Assembly: GCA_023242925.1 (NCBI GenBank)
Contig: CP096134.1
Coordinates: forward strand, 3,367,501 to 3,431,500
Origin: Hyphomonadaceae bacterium JAD_PAG50586_4
GTDB taxonomy: Bacteria; Pseudomonadota; Alphaproteobacteria; Caulobacterales; Aquidulcibacteraceae
DNA: 64,000 bases
Direction of reading: 5' to 3'
Positions within the stretch are counted from its first letter, which is position 1; each line of letters starts with the position of its first letter. This document shows positions 47,775 to 59,417 of the stretch, in pieces. Under the pieces are notes generated by a model that was given only the letters and a program-made list of their open reading frames with translations, searched no databases and had not been told where the DNA came from. The position numbers and the translations under genes are program-made.

Positions 47775-48502
47775 GGGCTTGGCGCCGCCGCCGCCATCAG
47801 TCGCGCCTCAGCCTGTTCGCGCGCTTCGGGATCGCCGACATGCATCCAATAGCCCCCGAGCGGCGCGCCAAAGAGCCGCCCTTGGCTGGCGAGCTTGCGC
47901 CACACGCGCGTGAACGAAAACGGCTCGAGCGGTTCGCCATCGACAATGCGCGGATCGATGATCTGCGCCCCCATATAGGCCCAAGGCGTGTGCGGCAGCG
48001 CATCGCGGAAACTGAGCGCGCCGTGCTCGCTCATGAAGAAATCGCCTTCGCCCTCGTAGCCCAGCTGCGCATCCATCGCCGCCAGCATCAGCCGCGCGCC
48101 CATGCGCGATGCGTCAAAACCAGCACAGAGACGCGCCACCGCCGAACCGCTCGGCTCCTCCCACACACTATCGATATTGCACACAACAATCGGATCATCA
48201 CCGAGCAGCGGCCGTGCCTGGCGAATGCCGCCGCCCGTCTCCATCAACTGCGCGCGCTCATCGGAAATCACGATCTCAATGTCGGTGCGGCGCTTCACGT
48301 GCGCTTCGAGCAAATCGGCGAACGCATGCACGTTCACCACCGCGCGCTTCACGCCCGCGCCGATCAGGCGATCCAGCACATGGTCAATCAAAGCGCGACC
48401 GCGCACGCTCACGAGCGCCTTCGGACGATCATTGGTCAGCGGGCGCATGCGCGTGCCGAGGCCTGCGGCAAGCACCATCGCGGTGTGCGGTGTGGCGTTC
48501 AC
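47771..48502 (-). CDS. murU: N-acetylmuramate alpha-1-phosphate uridylyltransferase
   Basis: The 243-aa nucleotidyltransferase has the signature AMVLAAGLGTRMRPLTNDRP and KALVSVRGRALIDHVLDRLI near the N-terminus and the metal-site region VVCNIDSVW. MurU converts MurNAc-1-phosphate plus UTP to UDP-MurNAc in cell-wall recycling. The GTG at 48502 overlaps the amgK stop (GTGA) and is followed by NATPHTAMVLAAG. It is coupled to the kinase AmgK, which supplies its substrate. Confidence 0.92.
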   Translation of the reverse strand: MNATPHTAMVLAAGLGTRMRPLTNDRPKALVSVRGRALIDHVLDRLIGAGVKRAVVNVHAFADLLEAHVKRRTDIEIVISDERAQLMETGGGIRQARPLLGDDPIVVCNIDSVWEEPSGSAVARLCAGFDASRMGARLMLAAMDAQLGYEGEGDFFMSEHGALSFRDALPHTPWAYMGAQIIDPRIVDGEPLEPFSFTRVWRKLASQGRLFGAPLGGYWMHVGDPEAREQAEARLMAAAAPSP

Positions 48503-49584
48503 GCGGCTTTCTCCAGATAGGGACGCGCCACGCTCTCGACGAAATCGCGCGCGTCTTCGAGTGCGGGATGCTGCAGCGCGCGTGCAAGATGGCCCCATTC
48601 GCGCGGCATGAAGGAGAGATAACGCTGTTTGCCGTCGCGGCCCGCAAGGCGCGAGAAAATGCCGAGGATGCGCATCGCATTGATCGCGCCGAGCACGGCA
48701 AGCTCGCGACGGAATTCCGCATCGTTCGCGCCGGTCGCATCGAGATAGGCGCGGATCGCCGCTTCATGCGCCGCCGGGCTCACATCGCGGCGCGCATCGT
48801 GCAGTAGCATGGCGAAATCCCACGCGCGCCAACCGCGCACGGCGTCCTGGAAATCCAGCAAGCCGACGCGCTGCAGGCCGCCACGCTCGGGCAACCACAG
48901 CAAATTTTCCGCGTGGTAATCGCGGATCGTGAAGGCGCGCGGAAAGCCCAAAGCTTTCACGATCAAATTATCGCGCACCTTCTCCCAGCGCGCCCGCGCC
49001 GCATCGTCAATGCGCACGTCGGCCGCACGCGGCAACCATTCCACAAACAGGTCGGCGTTCACTTCCAAAGCCAGCGCGTCGTAATCAAGCAGCGGCCAGC
49101 TCGCGCCGCCGGCGCCTGCGAGCTTTGAGGGCGGGGGTGCTGCGTGCACATGCGCCAGCACGCGCGCGGCTTCTTGATAGAGCGCGATCTCATCAACGCC
49201 ATCGGGAATGACATTGGCGTAGAGCCCGTCGCCCAAATCCTCGATCACGGCGTAACCCGCATCGCAATCGGCGCCGTAGATGCGCGGCGGCGCCAGACCC
49301 AGGCTTTCCAGATACGCCGCCACCGCGACGAACGCTTCCACACGCGACGCCGCCAAGCGCGAGGTCGCGTTCCAACCCATCGTGCGGCGTTCGGCTGGCG
49401 TGGCGCCTGGTGGGCACGGCGCGCTTTCCGCGCTCCTGGGCGCATCCATCAAAATGGCGCGGCGATGCGGCAGCGCCAAGCGCTCGTAGCGACGCGTGGA
49501 GGCGTCGCCCGCCAGCGGCGTGCGCTCGGCGTCGGCGAAGCCGGTCTCGGCAAGCAATTTCGCCAGCGCTTCAGATCGTTCCAA
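48499..49584 (-). CDS. amgK: N-acetylmuramate / N-acetylglucosamine kinase
   Basis: The 361-aa aminoglycoside-phosphotransferase-fold kinase has a degenerate glycine loop (AGDASTRRYERLALP), VIEDLGDGLYANVIP and the Brenner motif TIRDYHAENLLWLPE with catalytic Asp, then LLDFQDAVRGWRAWDFAML. With MurU it forms the anomeric recycling route that bypasses de novo UDP-MurNAc synthesis and the step blocked by fosfomycin. Its start overlaps tsaE by 14 bp. Confidence 0.93.
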   Translation of the reverse strand: MERSEALAKLLAETGFADAERTPLAGDASTRRYERLALPHRRAILMDAPRSAESAPCPPGATPAERRTMGWNATSRLAASRVEAFVAVAAYLESLGLAPPRIYGADCDAGYAVIEDLGDGLYANVIPDGVDEIALYQEAARVLAHVHAAPPPSKLAGAGGASWPLLDYDALALEVNADLFVEWLPRAADVRIDDAARARWEKVRDNLIVKALGFPRAFTIRDYHAENLLWLPERGGLQRVGLLDFQDAVRGWRAWDFAMLLHDARRDVSPAAHEAAIRAYLDATGANDAEFRRELAVLGAINAMRILGIFSRLAGRDGKQRYLSFMPREWGHLARALQHPALEDARDFVESVARPYLEKAA

Positions 49585-50026
49585 GCTTCTCTCTCCAAGC
49601 GCCGTGCGCGTTGAGTTTCGCGGTGCGCCCTTCGCCCTGCGGCGCGAGCGCGATGTCCAAACGATCCAGCGGCAACCGCCCCTCCAGCCGCTCCGGCCAC
49701 TCGATCAGGCATGCCGCGCTGACAAACGCATCTTCCAATCCGAGCTCCCAGGCGTCGTCCGCCTGTTTCAGCCGGTAGAGATCCACATGCCAGAGTTCGC
49801 CGCGCGGGCCATCATAGGTCTGCACTAAGGTATAGGTGGGGCTGGGGGCTTCTTCCGCCTCGCCGGTCCACGCTTGAATCGCGCCCCGCGAGAGCGTGGT
49901 CTTGCCAGCGCCCAGATTGCCGAACAGGCAAACCAGATCGCCCGGCCCCATCCTTTCGCCTAGGCGCCGCCCGAACGCGAGCGTCGCCGCCGCGTCGGGC
50001 AGCGCGATTTCTCGCGAGATCAACAA
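49571..50026 (-). CDS. tsaE: tRNA threonylcarbamoyladenosine biosynthesis ATPase TsaE
   Basis: The 151-aa P-loop ATPase has Walker A LFGNLGAGKTTLSRGAI, the switch region EEAPSPTYTLVQTY and the conserved HVDLYRLKQADDAWELGLED. VSAACLIEWPERL follows. It supports the TsaD-TsaB complex making t6A37 in ANN-decoding tRNAs. It is first in the minus-strand run tsaE-amgK-murU-addB-addA and diverges from the ferredoxin reductase gene. Confidence 0.94.
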   Translation of the reverse strand: MLISREIALPDAAATLAFGRRLGERMGPGDLVCLFGNLGAGKTTLSRGAIQAWTGEAEEAPSPTYTLVQTYDGPRGELWHVDLYRLKQADDAWELGLEDAFVSAACLIEWPERLEGRLPLDRLDIALAPQGEGRTAKLNAHGAWREKLGTI

Positions 50027-50131
50027 GGCTCTGGGCGGTCACGGGGGCGGATGCTGGCCTAGGGGCAGCGCGGCATCAAGGGCGCCTTGCGCATGAGGCG
50101 CGGAGGCCGCAAAAGCTAAGCCGCTGTGACT

Positions 50132-51366
50132 ATGAACGAAATCAAACGCGTCATCATCATCGGCGCCGGCCAGGCCGGCGGCGAGACGGCTCAACGCCTG
50201 CGTCAGGGCGGGTTTGAGGGGATATCACGCTGATCGGCGAAGAGCCGTACGCGCCCTATCAGCGCCCGCCGCTGTCGAAGAAATACCTCGCTGGCGAGCT
50301 GGACATGGATCGGCTGCTGCTGCGCCCGGCCAGCGTCTATGCCGAAGAGAACATTGCGCTGCTGACGTCGCTGAAAGCGGTCTGGATCGATCGCGCGAGC
50401 AAGAAGGTGCGCGTCGAGGGCGGTCGCGAATTGTCTTATGACGCGCTGGTGCTGGCGACCGGCTCGCGCCCGCGCAAGCTGCCGCTGGCCGGCGCTGATC
50501 TTGCCGGCGTGTTCACGCTGCGCACGGCCGCCGACATCGACGCGATGAAGCCGCTTTTTGTGAAGGGCAAAAAGCTTGTCGTGATTGGCGCGGGCTATAT
50601 CGGCTTGGAAGCCGCAGCCGTCGCGCGCACGCTCGGGCTTGAAGTCACCGTGGTTGAAACCGCCGTGCGTCCGCTGGCCCGCGTGACCAGCCCCGAGGTT
50701 GCCGGCTTCTTCCTCGATGAACACACCCGCCAAGGCGTGCGCTTCGTGCTCGGCGGCCAGCCCGCTTTGATCAAAGGCACAGAGCACGTCACCGCCGTGG
50801 GCCTGACTGACGGGATGGAAATCCCAGCCGACATCGTGCTTGCCGGCATTGGCGTAAACCCCGAAACCACACTTGCCCAGCATTGCGGCCTGACGATCGA
50901 GAACGGCATCGTCACCGACGCGCAGTGCCGCACCTCGGACCCACACATCTTCGCCATCGGCGATTGCGCCGCGCGGCCGATCAGCTTCTTTGACAATCGT
51001 CTATGCCGGCTCGAAAGCGTGCATAACGCGATCGAAGGCGCAAAGATCGTGGCGGCCGCGATTACCGGCGGAAAGCCGCCTACCCTGGAGGCGCCGTGGT
51101 TCTGGTCGGACCAATACGATCTCAAATTACAGATCGCCGGCCTTTTTAACGGCTATGACCACATCGTCTTCCGTGGCGTCATCAGCGACCGCGCCTTCGC
51201 GGTGTTCTATTATCAGGGCGAAAAATTGATCGCGGTCGATGCGGTCAACAAGCCGGCCGAGTATTTGGGGGCGAAGATGCTGATCCAGACGGGGCGTTCG
51301 CTGCCGCGGGATGTCATCGCCGACGAGACAAGGCCAATGAAAGAATTGGTCGCAAGCGCGAAATAG
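50132..51366 (+). CDS. NAD(P)H-dependent ferredoxin reductase (frameshifted N-terminus)
   Basis: This is an about 411-aa flavoprotein of the putidaredoxin-reductase type. ATG 50132 gives KRVIIIGAGQAGGETAQRLR, then the frame stops at about 50233. The rest, ITLIGEEPYAPYQRPPLSKKYL, is in another frame, restored by one G in the run at 50218-50221. VVIGAGYIGLEAAAVARTLG is the NAD(P)-binding motif and DPHIFAIGDCAA the second FAD contact. It is 6 bp upstream of a 2Fe-2S ferredoxin gene, so both likely form an electron-transfer chain to a P450 or other oxygenase encoded elsewhere. Confidence 0.9.
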
Positions 51367-51692
<326 letters not shown>

Positions 51693-51693
<1 letters not shown>

Positions 51694-52139
51694 TGCGCCA
51701 AGCGCCGCCGGTCGCGTGGGTGATCCTGCTGACCGGGGCCGCTTACGCCTTGAGCCGCGCGCCGGGGCTCAACGCGCTTCCCACTTTTGACGGACGCTTG
51801 TTCGCGATCATCGCCCTCGTCGCGGCGGCAGCGTTGCTGCTCGCAGCGACGCTGCAATTCCGATTGGCCAAAACTGAGTTCATGCCGAACTCACCAACCA
51901 ATGCGAGCTTGGTGACGGACGGCGTCTTCGCACTCACGCGCAACCCGATGTATCTCGGCATGACGTTGATCTGTGTGGCGGCGGCGCTGTGGCTTGGCCG
52001 CTGGCCGATGCTGGCCGCGCCGCTGGTCTTTTTCGCCGTGGCAAACTGGGTCTTTATCCCGTTCGAAGAAGCCAAGATGCGCCGCCAATTCGCCGACGCG
52101 TTCGACGCTTATGCCAAACGCATCCGACGCTGGATTTAA
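51693..52139 (+). CDS. Isoprenylcysteine carboxyl methyltransferase-like membrane protein
   Basis: This is a 148-aa protein with four hydrophobic helices. Its C-terminal half carries the ICMT/PEMT-like pattern [19 protein letters not shown], where RNPMY is the signature, and the tail [20 protein letters not shown]. Bacterial members are S-adenosylmethionine-dependent methyltransferases of unknown acceptor. It is coupled to the ferredoxin gene. Its stop overlaps the convergent chemoreceptor stop. Confidence 0.85.
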
Positions 52140-53716
52140 GCGCTGCGGCGGAGCGGTTCGTCGGTAATACGGAAGCGGGCGACTTTTTGGGCGAGACCGG
52201 CGGCTTCTTCCGAGAGCGTGTGGCTGGCGGCGGCGGATTGTTCGACCATCGCCGCGTTGCTTTGGGTGACGCGATCCATCTCATCGACGGCGGCGTTGAC
52301 TTGCACCAGGCCCGACGATTGCTGCGCCATCGCGTCGGCGATATCGCGCACGAGGCCATCGATCTGGCTGACGCTGACGGCGATGCGCGTCAACGCCTCG
52401 CCGGTCTGACCGACGAGCCCGACGCCCGCATCGACCAATCCGCCCGAAGTTTGAATGAGTTGCTTGATGTCGCGGGCGGCGTCGGCTGAGCGCTGGGCGA
52501 GCCCGCGAACTTCGGTAGCGACGACGGCAAAGCCTCTGCCCGCCTCGCCCGCGCGCGCCGCTTCGACGCCGGCGTTCAAGGCAAGCAGATTGGTTTGGAA
52601 GGCAATCTCATCGATCACGCCGATGATTTGGCTGATCTGCTTGGACGAGCCTTCGATCGCGCGCATGGCTTCGATTGCTTCTGCGACGACAGCGCCGCTT
52701 TTGTCTGCATCGACGCGCGCGCCGCCCATGGCTTCGGCGACCTTTTTGGCGCCGTCCGCCGTGCGCCGAACATTGGCGGTGATTTCATCAAGGGCGGCTG
52801 AGGATTGTTCCAGGCTTGCGGCTTGGCTTTCGGTGCGGCGCGACATCTCGTCGGTGGCTTGGCTGATGTCGCCGGCGCCGGAGCGCATCGTATCAACCGC
52901 GCTGACGAGATCGCCCATGGTTTCCTTGAGCTGGCGCACGGCGGCGTTGAAATCGCCACGGAGCTTTTCGTAACCCGCCGGGAACGCGCTTGTGATCTGG
53001 GCGGTGAGATCGCCCTGCGCAAGACGTTCGAGACCCTTGGCGAGACGAGAAACGACGTCGCCCTGTTCATCCTCGATACGCTTTTGCAGCGCTGCGCGTT
53101 CGGCGGCGGCGAGTTGCTCGGCGATGCGCGCGCTCGCTTCGGCGGCTTGGGCCTTGTCGGCTTCGGCGCGTGCGGCTTCGGCGCGCGCGAGCGTTTCAGC
53201 GGTGGCGGCGAACATGCCGCTGATATTGTGGGCGACGCCCATCAGGATCGCGGCTTCGACGATCAAGATCACGGCGTGCACGACGACGCGCCAGAAATCG
53301 CCGCCGCCCGGAAACACAGCGGCCGGGATGAGGAAGTTGAGTGTGAGGTGATGCACCGCGACGACGCCGGCGCCGGCCAGGATCGCGCGCCAATCGCAGA
53401 AGATCGTGAGCACGGCGAGTGCCGCGAAATACGCCATGTGCATATCGATCTGCCAGGCGTGACCCGCGTGCGCGGCGACCAACAACGACACTTGCGCCAT
53501 CAGCGCGACCGAGGCGCAAAGCCGCCCGGCTTCGCCGCCGCTAAAGCGCGTGACCAAGTTCGCGAAGCCGGCGACGCAAGTTGCGGCAATGGCCAGTCCA
53601 AGCCATGCGCCGCCCAGCACGAACGCCGCGGCGGCGATGATCGGCACGAACAGCCAATTGGCGGCGTTGACGAGTTTCGCGCCGAAGACGCGTTGATCGG
53701 CAAGGGTCTTAAACAT
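52136..53716 (-). CDS. Membrane methyl-accepting chemotaxis protein
   Basis: The 526-aa receptor begins with an unusual membrane domain of about six helices in the first 180 residues ([55 protein letters not shown]) instead of the common two helices around a periplasmic domain. A coiled region rich in Ala/Glu, a HAMP-like segment and the signalling tip [19 protein letters not shown] with [20 protein letters not shown] follow. No CheR-tether pentapeptide ends it. Intramembrane or membrane-potential sensing is possible but not proven. Confidence 0.9.
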   Translation of the reverse strand: MFKTLADQRVFGAKLVNAANWLFVPIIAAAAFVLGGAWLGLAIAATCVAGFANLVTRFSGGEAGRLCASVALMAQVSLLVAAHAGHAWQIDMHMAYFAALAVLTIFCDWRAILAGAGVVAVHHLTLNFLIPAAVFPGGGDFWRVVVHAVILIVEAAILMGVAHNISGMFAATAETLARAEAARAEADKAQAAEASARIAEQLAAAERAALQKRIEDEQGDVVSRLAKGLERLAQGDLTAQITSAFPAGYEKLRGDFNAAVRQLKETMGDLVSAVDTMRSGAGDISQATDEMSRRTESQAASLEQSSAALDEITANVRRTADGAKKVAEAMGGARVDADKSGAVVAEAIEAMRAIEGSSKQISQIIGVIDEIAFQTNLLALNAGVEAARAGEAGRGFAVVATEVRGLAQRSADAARDIKQLIQTSGGLVDAGVGLVGQTGEALTRIAVSVSQIDGLVRDIADAMAQQSSGLVQVNAAVDEMDRVTQSNAAMVEQSAAASHTLSEEAAGLAQKVARFRITDEPLRRSA

Positions 53717-54065
53717 CGCTTTGATCCTCGGCGCAAAGACCGGTGAGACTTGGGTTCAATTGCAAGAGCGCGCCTGCCGCGTTGAGGCGCGCGGGCAATT
53801 GGTCATCGTCGGCGACGACGATGACGACGTTGCGCGCGCCGCCGATGGCTGTAACGGCGCCGGCCTCGGACGCAGCGGCGAACACGCGCGCCGGCGACCA
53901 CCAGGGCGGAAACACAGCCGCAACCTGACGTGGCGTGCGCGGGGCCGCTTCAAACGCAAAAGCCGCGCCAAGACTGGCGAAGGTCAGCGCCAACGCGGGC
54001 GCAAACGTAAGCAAAAGCTTACGCGCGGACGCAGCGGGGACGAGACCAGACATGGTGAAATCCAT
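53709..54065 (-). CDS. Hypothetical exported or membrane-anchored protein
   Basis: This is a 118-aa protein with a hydrophobic N-terminal segment ([23 protein letters not shown]) and a short conserved-looking core ([37 protein letters not shown]). ATG 54065 has AGGG 5 nt upstream. Its 3' end overlaps the chemoreceptor start by 8 bp, so the two are translationally coupled. FPPWW-type sequences occur in uncharacterised alphaproteobacterial proteins. No function is known to me. Confidence 0.65.
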   Translation of the reverse strand: MDFTMSGLVPAASARKLLLTFAPALALTFASLGAAFAFEAAPRTPRQVAAVFPPWWSPARVFAAASEAGAVTAIGGARNVVIVVADDDQLPARLNAAGALLQLNPSLTGLCAEDQSDV

Positions 54066-54170
54066 GCCCTGCGCGCGGTTAATCCCACGTTGTTCCTGAT
54101 GGACCCATTTTGGGTCGAGCATTGCCGGCGCGAAAGAAGTTGTTCATTCATGACGCCACGGAGGGGTTCG

Positions 54171-55564
54171 ATGCGAGCTTGGGTATTGGCGGCTGCGGTC
54201 GCGTTTGTGGGATGGGGCGCGGGCGCACAGGCGCAGGAGTTGACGCCGGAGCGCGCGGCGTTTCGCGCCATCTATGAAGAGCTGGTCGAGATCGACACCT
54301 CGCCTTCCACCGGCTCGTGTACGCGCGCGGCCGAGGCTATGCTCGTGCATCTGCGCAATGGCGGCTTCTCGGAAGCCGACGCCCAAGTGATCGTGCCGGA
54401 CGGTGCGCCGGGGGACGGCAATCTCGTTGCGCAAATTCGCGGTACGTCGCGCCAACGCGCGCTGCTCTTGCTGGCGCATATCGATGTGGTCGACGCGCGG
54501 CGCGAGGATTGGGAGCGCGATCCGTTTACGCTCTACGAAGAGAACGGCTTCTTCTACGGCCGCGGCACTGCCGATGACAAAGCGATGGCGGCGGTGTTCG
54601 TCGATATGCTGGTGCGCATGCGCCGGGAGAATTATCGCCCGCGCCGCACCATCCGCATGGCGCTGACCTGTGGCGAGGAAACCTCGAACCGCGTCAACGG
54701 CGTCGATTATCTGCTGCGCAATCATCGCCAATGGCTGGCCGCCGATTTCGCCATCAATGAAGGCGCCGGCGGCATCGCTGGACCGGACGGCCCAGTGGCG
54801 CTCAACATTCAGGCCGGCGAAAAAATCCACCAGGTGATGACGCTGACCGTCACCAATCCTGGCGGCCATTCTTCGCGACCGGTGCCGGAGAATGCGATCT
54901 ATCGCTTGAGCAATGGGCTGACGCGGCTGGCGGCGTATCAATTTCCGGTCGAGCTCAATCCGGTAACACGCGCCTTCTTCGAGCGCATGGCGCCGATCGT
55001 GGGCGGCGAAACCGGAGCTGCAATGACGGCGATCGCGCGCAACCCGAACGATGCGAACGCGGCTACGACTTTGGCGCGCGATCCGAGCTTCAACGCGATG
55101 ATGCGCACCACCTGCGTCGCAACGGAACTCGACGCGGGTCACGCCGCCAACGCGCTGCCGCAGCGCGCGGTGGCGACCCTCTCCTGCCGCGTGCTGCAAG
55201 GCCATACGCCCGAGGAGGTTCAAGCTGAATTGCAGCGCGCTGTTGGCGATCCGCAGATCGAGGTTGGCATCGTGCGCCGGCGCGACGGGTCGAGCCCGCC
55301 CGCGCTGACGCGCGAAATCATGGGACCTGTTGAACGCACCGCCGCCCGGCTTTGGCCGAATACGCCGATCGTGCCGGTGATGACCGTGGGCGCCACGGAC
55401 GGCCGCTTCCTCAACAATGCCGGGATCCCGACCTACGGCATGAGCGGCATGTTCGCCCTGCCCGGCGAAGGCAACGCGCACGGCCTCAACGAAAGATCCG
55501 CGTGCAATCGGTGTTCGAGGGGCGGGAATTTTTGGAGAGCATCGTGCGCGATTATGCGCGCTAG
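54171..55564 (+). CDS. M20 family metallopeptidase (frameshifted near C-terminus)
   Basis: This is an about 464-aa exported dipeptidase or deacylase. The signal peptide is MRAWVLAAAVAFVGWGAGAQAQ. The metal-site segments are LLAHIDVVDARREDWERDPF (in place of the usual GHxDVV, here AHIDVV), GRGTADDKAMAAVFVDML, and CGEETSN. The dimerisation-domain NPGGHSSRPVPENAIYRLS follows. After GNAHGLNE the frame shifts at the AAA run 55492-55494. Adding one A restores KIRVQSVFEGREFLESIVRD and TAG 55562-55564. ATG 54171 has GGAGGGG upstream. Confidence 0.88.
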
Positions 55565-55967
55565 CGGCCGTAGCCGGAGCTCGTTCGTGAATTTAAGCTG
55601 GGCCTAGTTTGAGGTTCACGTCGTCGCGGGACGAGGCACTTGTCTCTCAATTTCGGCGATTATTCACCGTCGGATTCCCGGGATTGCGCGCGATATGGCT
55701 GCGGGACTTTCGACGCGCGCGTGAAAACACGATGTTGCTTTGGACGTCACACGCCCAGGCGCAGCGATGTCTCCGAGCTCGCCCGCGTTCGCCATTGTAA
55801 AACGCTTTGTGGCCGTTCCTGTCGGCGTCGCTATGCCAAGCGAACTAAGCCCAATGCGGCGCTTGGATTGGACGAATGCGCAAGACGTCTATTGGCAGTG
55901 GCGCCTCGCCAATGGTGCGCCAGCTGATCATGCGCACCGACCGCTGCCGCCCGAAAGTTTCGCGGAT
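55565..55967. other. Intergenic, no supported gene
   Basis: The segment between the M20 peptidase and divL (convergent genes) holds short frames with no recognisable products, no tRNA and no clear hairpin with a T tract. Confidence 0.4.
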
Positions 55968-58432
55968 TTACGCCGCGCGTTGCTTCACGCCCGGCTGCAC
56001 CGGCGGCGGGCCGGCGGCGGGGGCGCTGGCGGGCAGATGGCAGGTGACGGTGACGCCACGGCCCGGCTCGCTTTGGAGTGCGACCCAACCGCCATGCATT
56101 TCCACGAACGAGCGCACGAGTGCGAGGCCCAAGCCCGCGCCACGGCGATCGCCGGATTCGAATGAATCAAACGCGCGCGCTTGCTGGTCGAAGCCCATGC
56201 CTTTGCCAGTATCGGCCACGGTGAGGCGCACGATGCCGTCGAGACGCTCGGCCGACACAGTGATCGTGTCGCCGCGTTCGGTATGACGCAGCGCGTTCGA
56301 GAGCAGATTCACGATCACTTGGGTGATGCGCTTTTGGTCTGCGTCGATCTCACCGATCGAGGGATCGCATTTGATGCGGATCGGCACTTCGGTATCGCGC
56401 GCCTTGGAGGCGGCCATCTGCACCGATTCACTGATCGTGTCGTAGATGTTCACCGGGCCGAGATCGAGTTGCAGATTACCGGCTTCAACCATCGCCACAT
56501 CGAGAATGTTGTCGATCAGCTTGGAGAGATTGCCGGCGGCGTCGATGATCGAGCCCACCTGCTCCACTTGGCGATCGTTGAGCGGGCCGAACACGCGGTG
56601 TTGCAGAAGCTCGGCGTTGCCGAGGATGGCCTGCAGCGGATTGCGCAGCTGGTAGGACACGTTCTCGACGAACTGGCCCTTCAGCTTGTCGGCTTGCTCG
56701 AACGCTTCGGCGCGCTCGCGCAGCGCTTCTTCAACGCGGCGATCGGCGGTGATGTCCTGGAAGGCGACGAGGGTTGCGCCGTCCGGCAGCGGACGGGTGA
56801 GAAATTTCAGCACGGTCTCGTCGCTGCGGCGCATTTCGGCGCGATACTCGGTGCGTGCTTCCGGCGACGGGTCGGTGATGCGTGCGCGCACCTGGCCCCA
56901 CATCGCCTTGTCGTGGAAGAGCGGCTGGCAGAGCTCGACGACGCGATCGAACGGCATTTCTTGTTGCAGCTGATCGTCCGCGATTTTCCAAACTGCTTGG
57001 AAGGCGGCGTTGGACAGCTTCAAGCGGCCGTCGAGACCGAACACGACAACGGCTTCGTGCAGCTTGTCGAGTGCGGCCTTCTGCGTTTGCAGCAATGAAT
57101 CGTACGAGCTCTTCAGCGACACTTCGTTGGTGATGTCGGAGAAGATCAACAGCATGCCGCCGTTCGGGTGACGTTGGCGCGCGATACGGAACATGCGGCT
57201 GTCGGGCAACACCCAGAAATCTTGCGGCAGATCGTTGTGCTCTTGGTAGAGCGCCAATTCGCGCGCGCGCCATTCGGCGTAATTCGCGTGCGCCGGCAGC
57301 TTGCGCTTCTCTTTCAGATAATCGAGCCACGCCGCGTGCGCGGGCGATCCTGCAGGAAGCCAGCATCGAGATTCCACATCCGCTCGAAGGCGAGATTGTG
57401 GAACACGAGGCGCTTTTGCGCATCGAACACGGCGATGCCTTCGGCGAGGAAGTTCAAGGTCTCGTCATGGGCGCGCTGTTGGCGAGCGATTTGATCGCGC
57501 GAGGCTTCTTGCTCGGTGACGTCAATCGCCATGCCGGCAGCGCCGCCGGCGACGGGCGACACGCGCAAACGGAACGTGCGCAACTCGCCGCCGCGCACCA
57601 CGACGGAGCGGGTTTCTTCAACCGCTTCGCCGGTTTCGATGGCCTTGCGCGCAAGTTCGACCGCGCCTTGGTCGAGCTGCAGATTGCGCGCGAGCGCTTG
57701 ATCGAGCGATTTGGCTTCGAGCGCGTTGAGATACTCCGGGTTGGCCCATTCAAGCTTCAGCGCGCCATTGATGCGCCACGCCATGAAGGGCGCGCCGTTC
57801 CACATTTCGAGGAAGGCGGCGGGATCGCGGGCGATGACTTCATGGCCGCCAACGCCGATGCGCCCGCCAGCTGCGCCCTCCTCAACGCCGCGCACGCTCG
57901 CGTCCATGATCCAGGCGACAGCGCGTGCGCCAGCTGTGCGGCCGTCGACTTCGACATAGATGCCGTCGGGCGTGGAGATCTTGAGCGAGAACGCAGAACC
58001 TTCGCGACGCAGACGCGTCAAAGCGGGTGACAAGCGCGTGGCCGAACCGGTGGCGTCGATCGCATCAAATACGGAAAGGCCCTGCAGGATGCGCACGGCG
58101 GGCGACGCAGCCACGGCCGCATCGGAGAAGCGCAACAAGCTCGCGAGCGCCAGCGGACTGCCGTAAATGCGCGGCGCGCCCCAATCGCCGTCGCCGTCGG
58201 CGGTGATGTCTTCCCAGATCAGCACGACGCCCGGGTGCGCGCCGAAAATCGCGTCCGCCCAGGAGACTTTGTCCTCGAGTTCGCGCGCGCGCTTCTTCCA
58301 CGCGTCGACGCCGCCGCGCGCGCCGTCGGTCACGCGCATCGCCCATATGAGCGACGCAATCGCGATCGACGCGGAGCCGCCCGCCACCAGCAGGCTTGCG
58401 AATTCGCCGTCCAATACCGACCCCAATTCCAT
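55968..58432 (-). CDS. divL: DivL-type atypical sensor kinase (tyrosine kinase-like; frameshifted)
   Basis: The joined product of about 821 aa has one N-terminal TM (LLVAGGSASIAIASLIWAM), at least three PAS-like regions, a dimerisation domain and an HATPase (NLLSNALRHTERGD, DTGKGMGF, GAGLGLALVRSFVEMHGGW). The phospho-acceptor box reads FVENVSYQLRNPLQAILG, with Tyr (codon at 56652-56654) replacing the usual His, the hallmark of DivL. In Caulobacter, DivL links DivK to the CckA-CtrA cell-cycle pathway. The frame breaks near 57340 between NLDAGFLQDRP and AHAAWLDYLKEKRK, explained by one missing G. The start is taken at ATG 58432. A longer frame reaches 58528. Confidence 0.9.
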
Positions 58433-58585
58433 CTTTGCGGCGAAACGAGATCGCCGGACCCCACGGTCATCTTCTCGCAGGGACGCGGCCAGGAAACGCC
58501 GCAGCCTGCGCGCAAGCGTTAACAACACCTTAAATTGGTGAACGCGCGGTTAAGTTAAGAAAGTTCAATGCGTTAACGCGGAGGC

Positions 58586-59274
58586 TCAGCCGGTGCGGCG
58601 GAGTTTTTCCACAGCTTGCTGGGCGGCGTGGAGCGAGGGGCGGAGTTTACGGGCGCGGCGGCCCTGTTCTTTCAGCTTCGCGGCGCCGGAAATGCGGAAA
58701 ACGAACGGAATGCGATAGCTCGCACCAAACCGAACGTGGACGTCGAATTTGGGCTGAAAACGCACGTGCTCCAGCGCTTCGCGGGCGGCGTCGTAGAAGA
58801 CGTCGGAGGGCCACGCATCGACGCAGGCGATATTCTTGGCGCGGCCATCCGTCGTGACCTCGAACTCGGCGATGGCGACGCCCTCGACGCCCAGGCGGCG
58901 CGCGAGCTTCGGGTAGCGCGCGCGCAGAGGGCCAATCACTTCCCAGGGCATCGATTCATCGTCTTCGGCGACCGTGGTTTCCGGCGCGCGCCACACCACG
59001 CACATCGGTCCCCCGGCAGGCGTTGGCGCACGCGCTCCATTTCGCGCCGCCCCGAACGCCATTCGCGGACGCGTTCGAGCAGATTGAAAAGAACGAGCAC
59101 CAAGCCCAACACAGCGCCGCCGGAGGCGGTGAGCGCCAAGCCGCTATTCCAGCCGTGCTCGCGCAACGCGGCCGAGAGCGCCAAGTGAAGAACCACCACG
59201 AAAACAAACAGCCCGCCATAGACCAGGGCTCTCGTAGTCAGCACCGAGACTGTGCGTTGGGCCCAGACCAGCAT
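58586..59274 (-). CDS. TonB C-terminal-domain membrane protein (frameshifted)
   Basis: When the frames are joined at the C run 59010-59014 (one base missing), a 229-aa protein results. It has two N-terminal TMs (ALVYGGLFVFVVVLHLALSA and GGAVLGLVLVLFNLL), a short basic linker and a TonB_C-like domain (GVEGVAIAEFEVTTDGRAKN, AREALEHVRFQPKF). There is no proline-rich spacer as in true TonB, so it may serve a periplasmic structural or signalling role. It lies upstream of divL on the same strand. ATG 59274 is taken as the start. Confidence 0.75.
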
Positions 59275-59417
59275 GCGGCGGCGTCTCCTCGCGAGGGCGC
59301 TTACATGCACGCCCCAGGTGACAGGTTCAATGCGGCCAAGGGCGCCAAGCTTGGGATAGTTGCGTTAGATCAAGACGAGCGCAGCGCGCGGCGCGATGGT
59401 GCCAGCGGAGAAGACGC

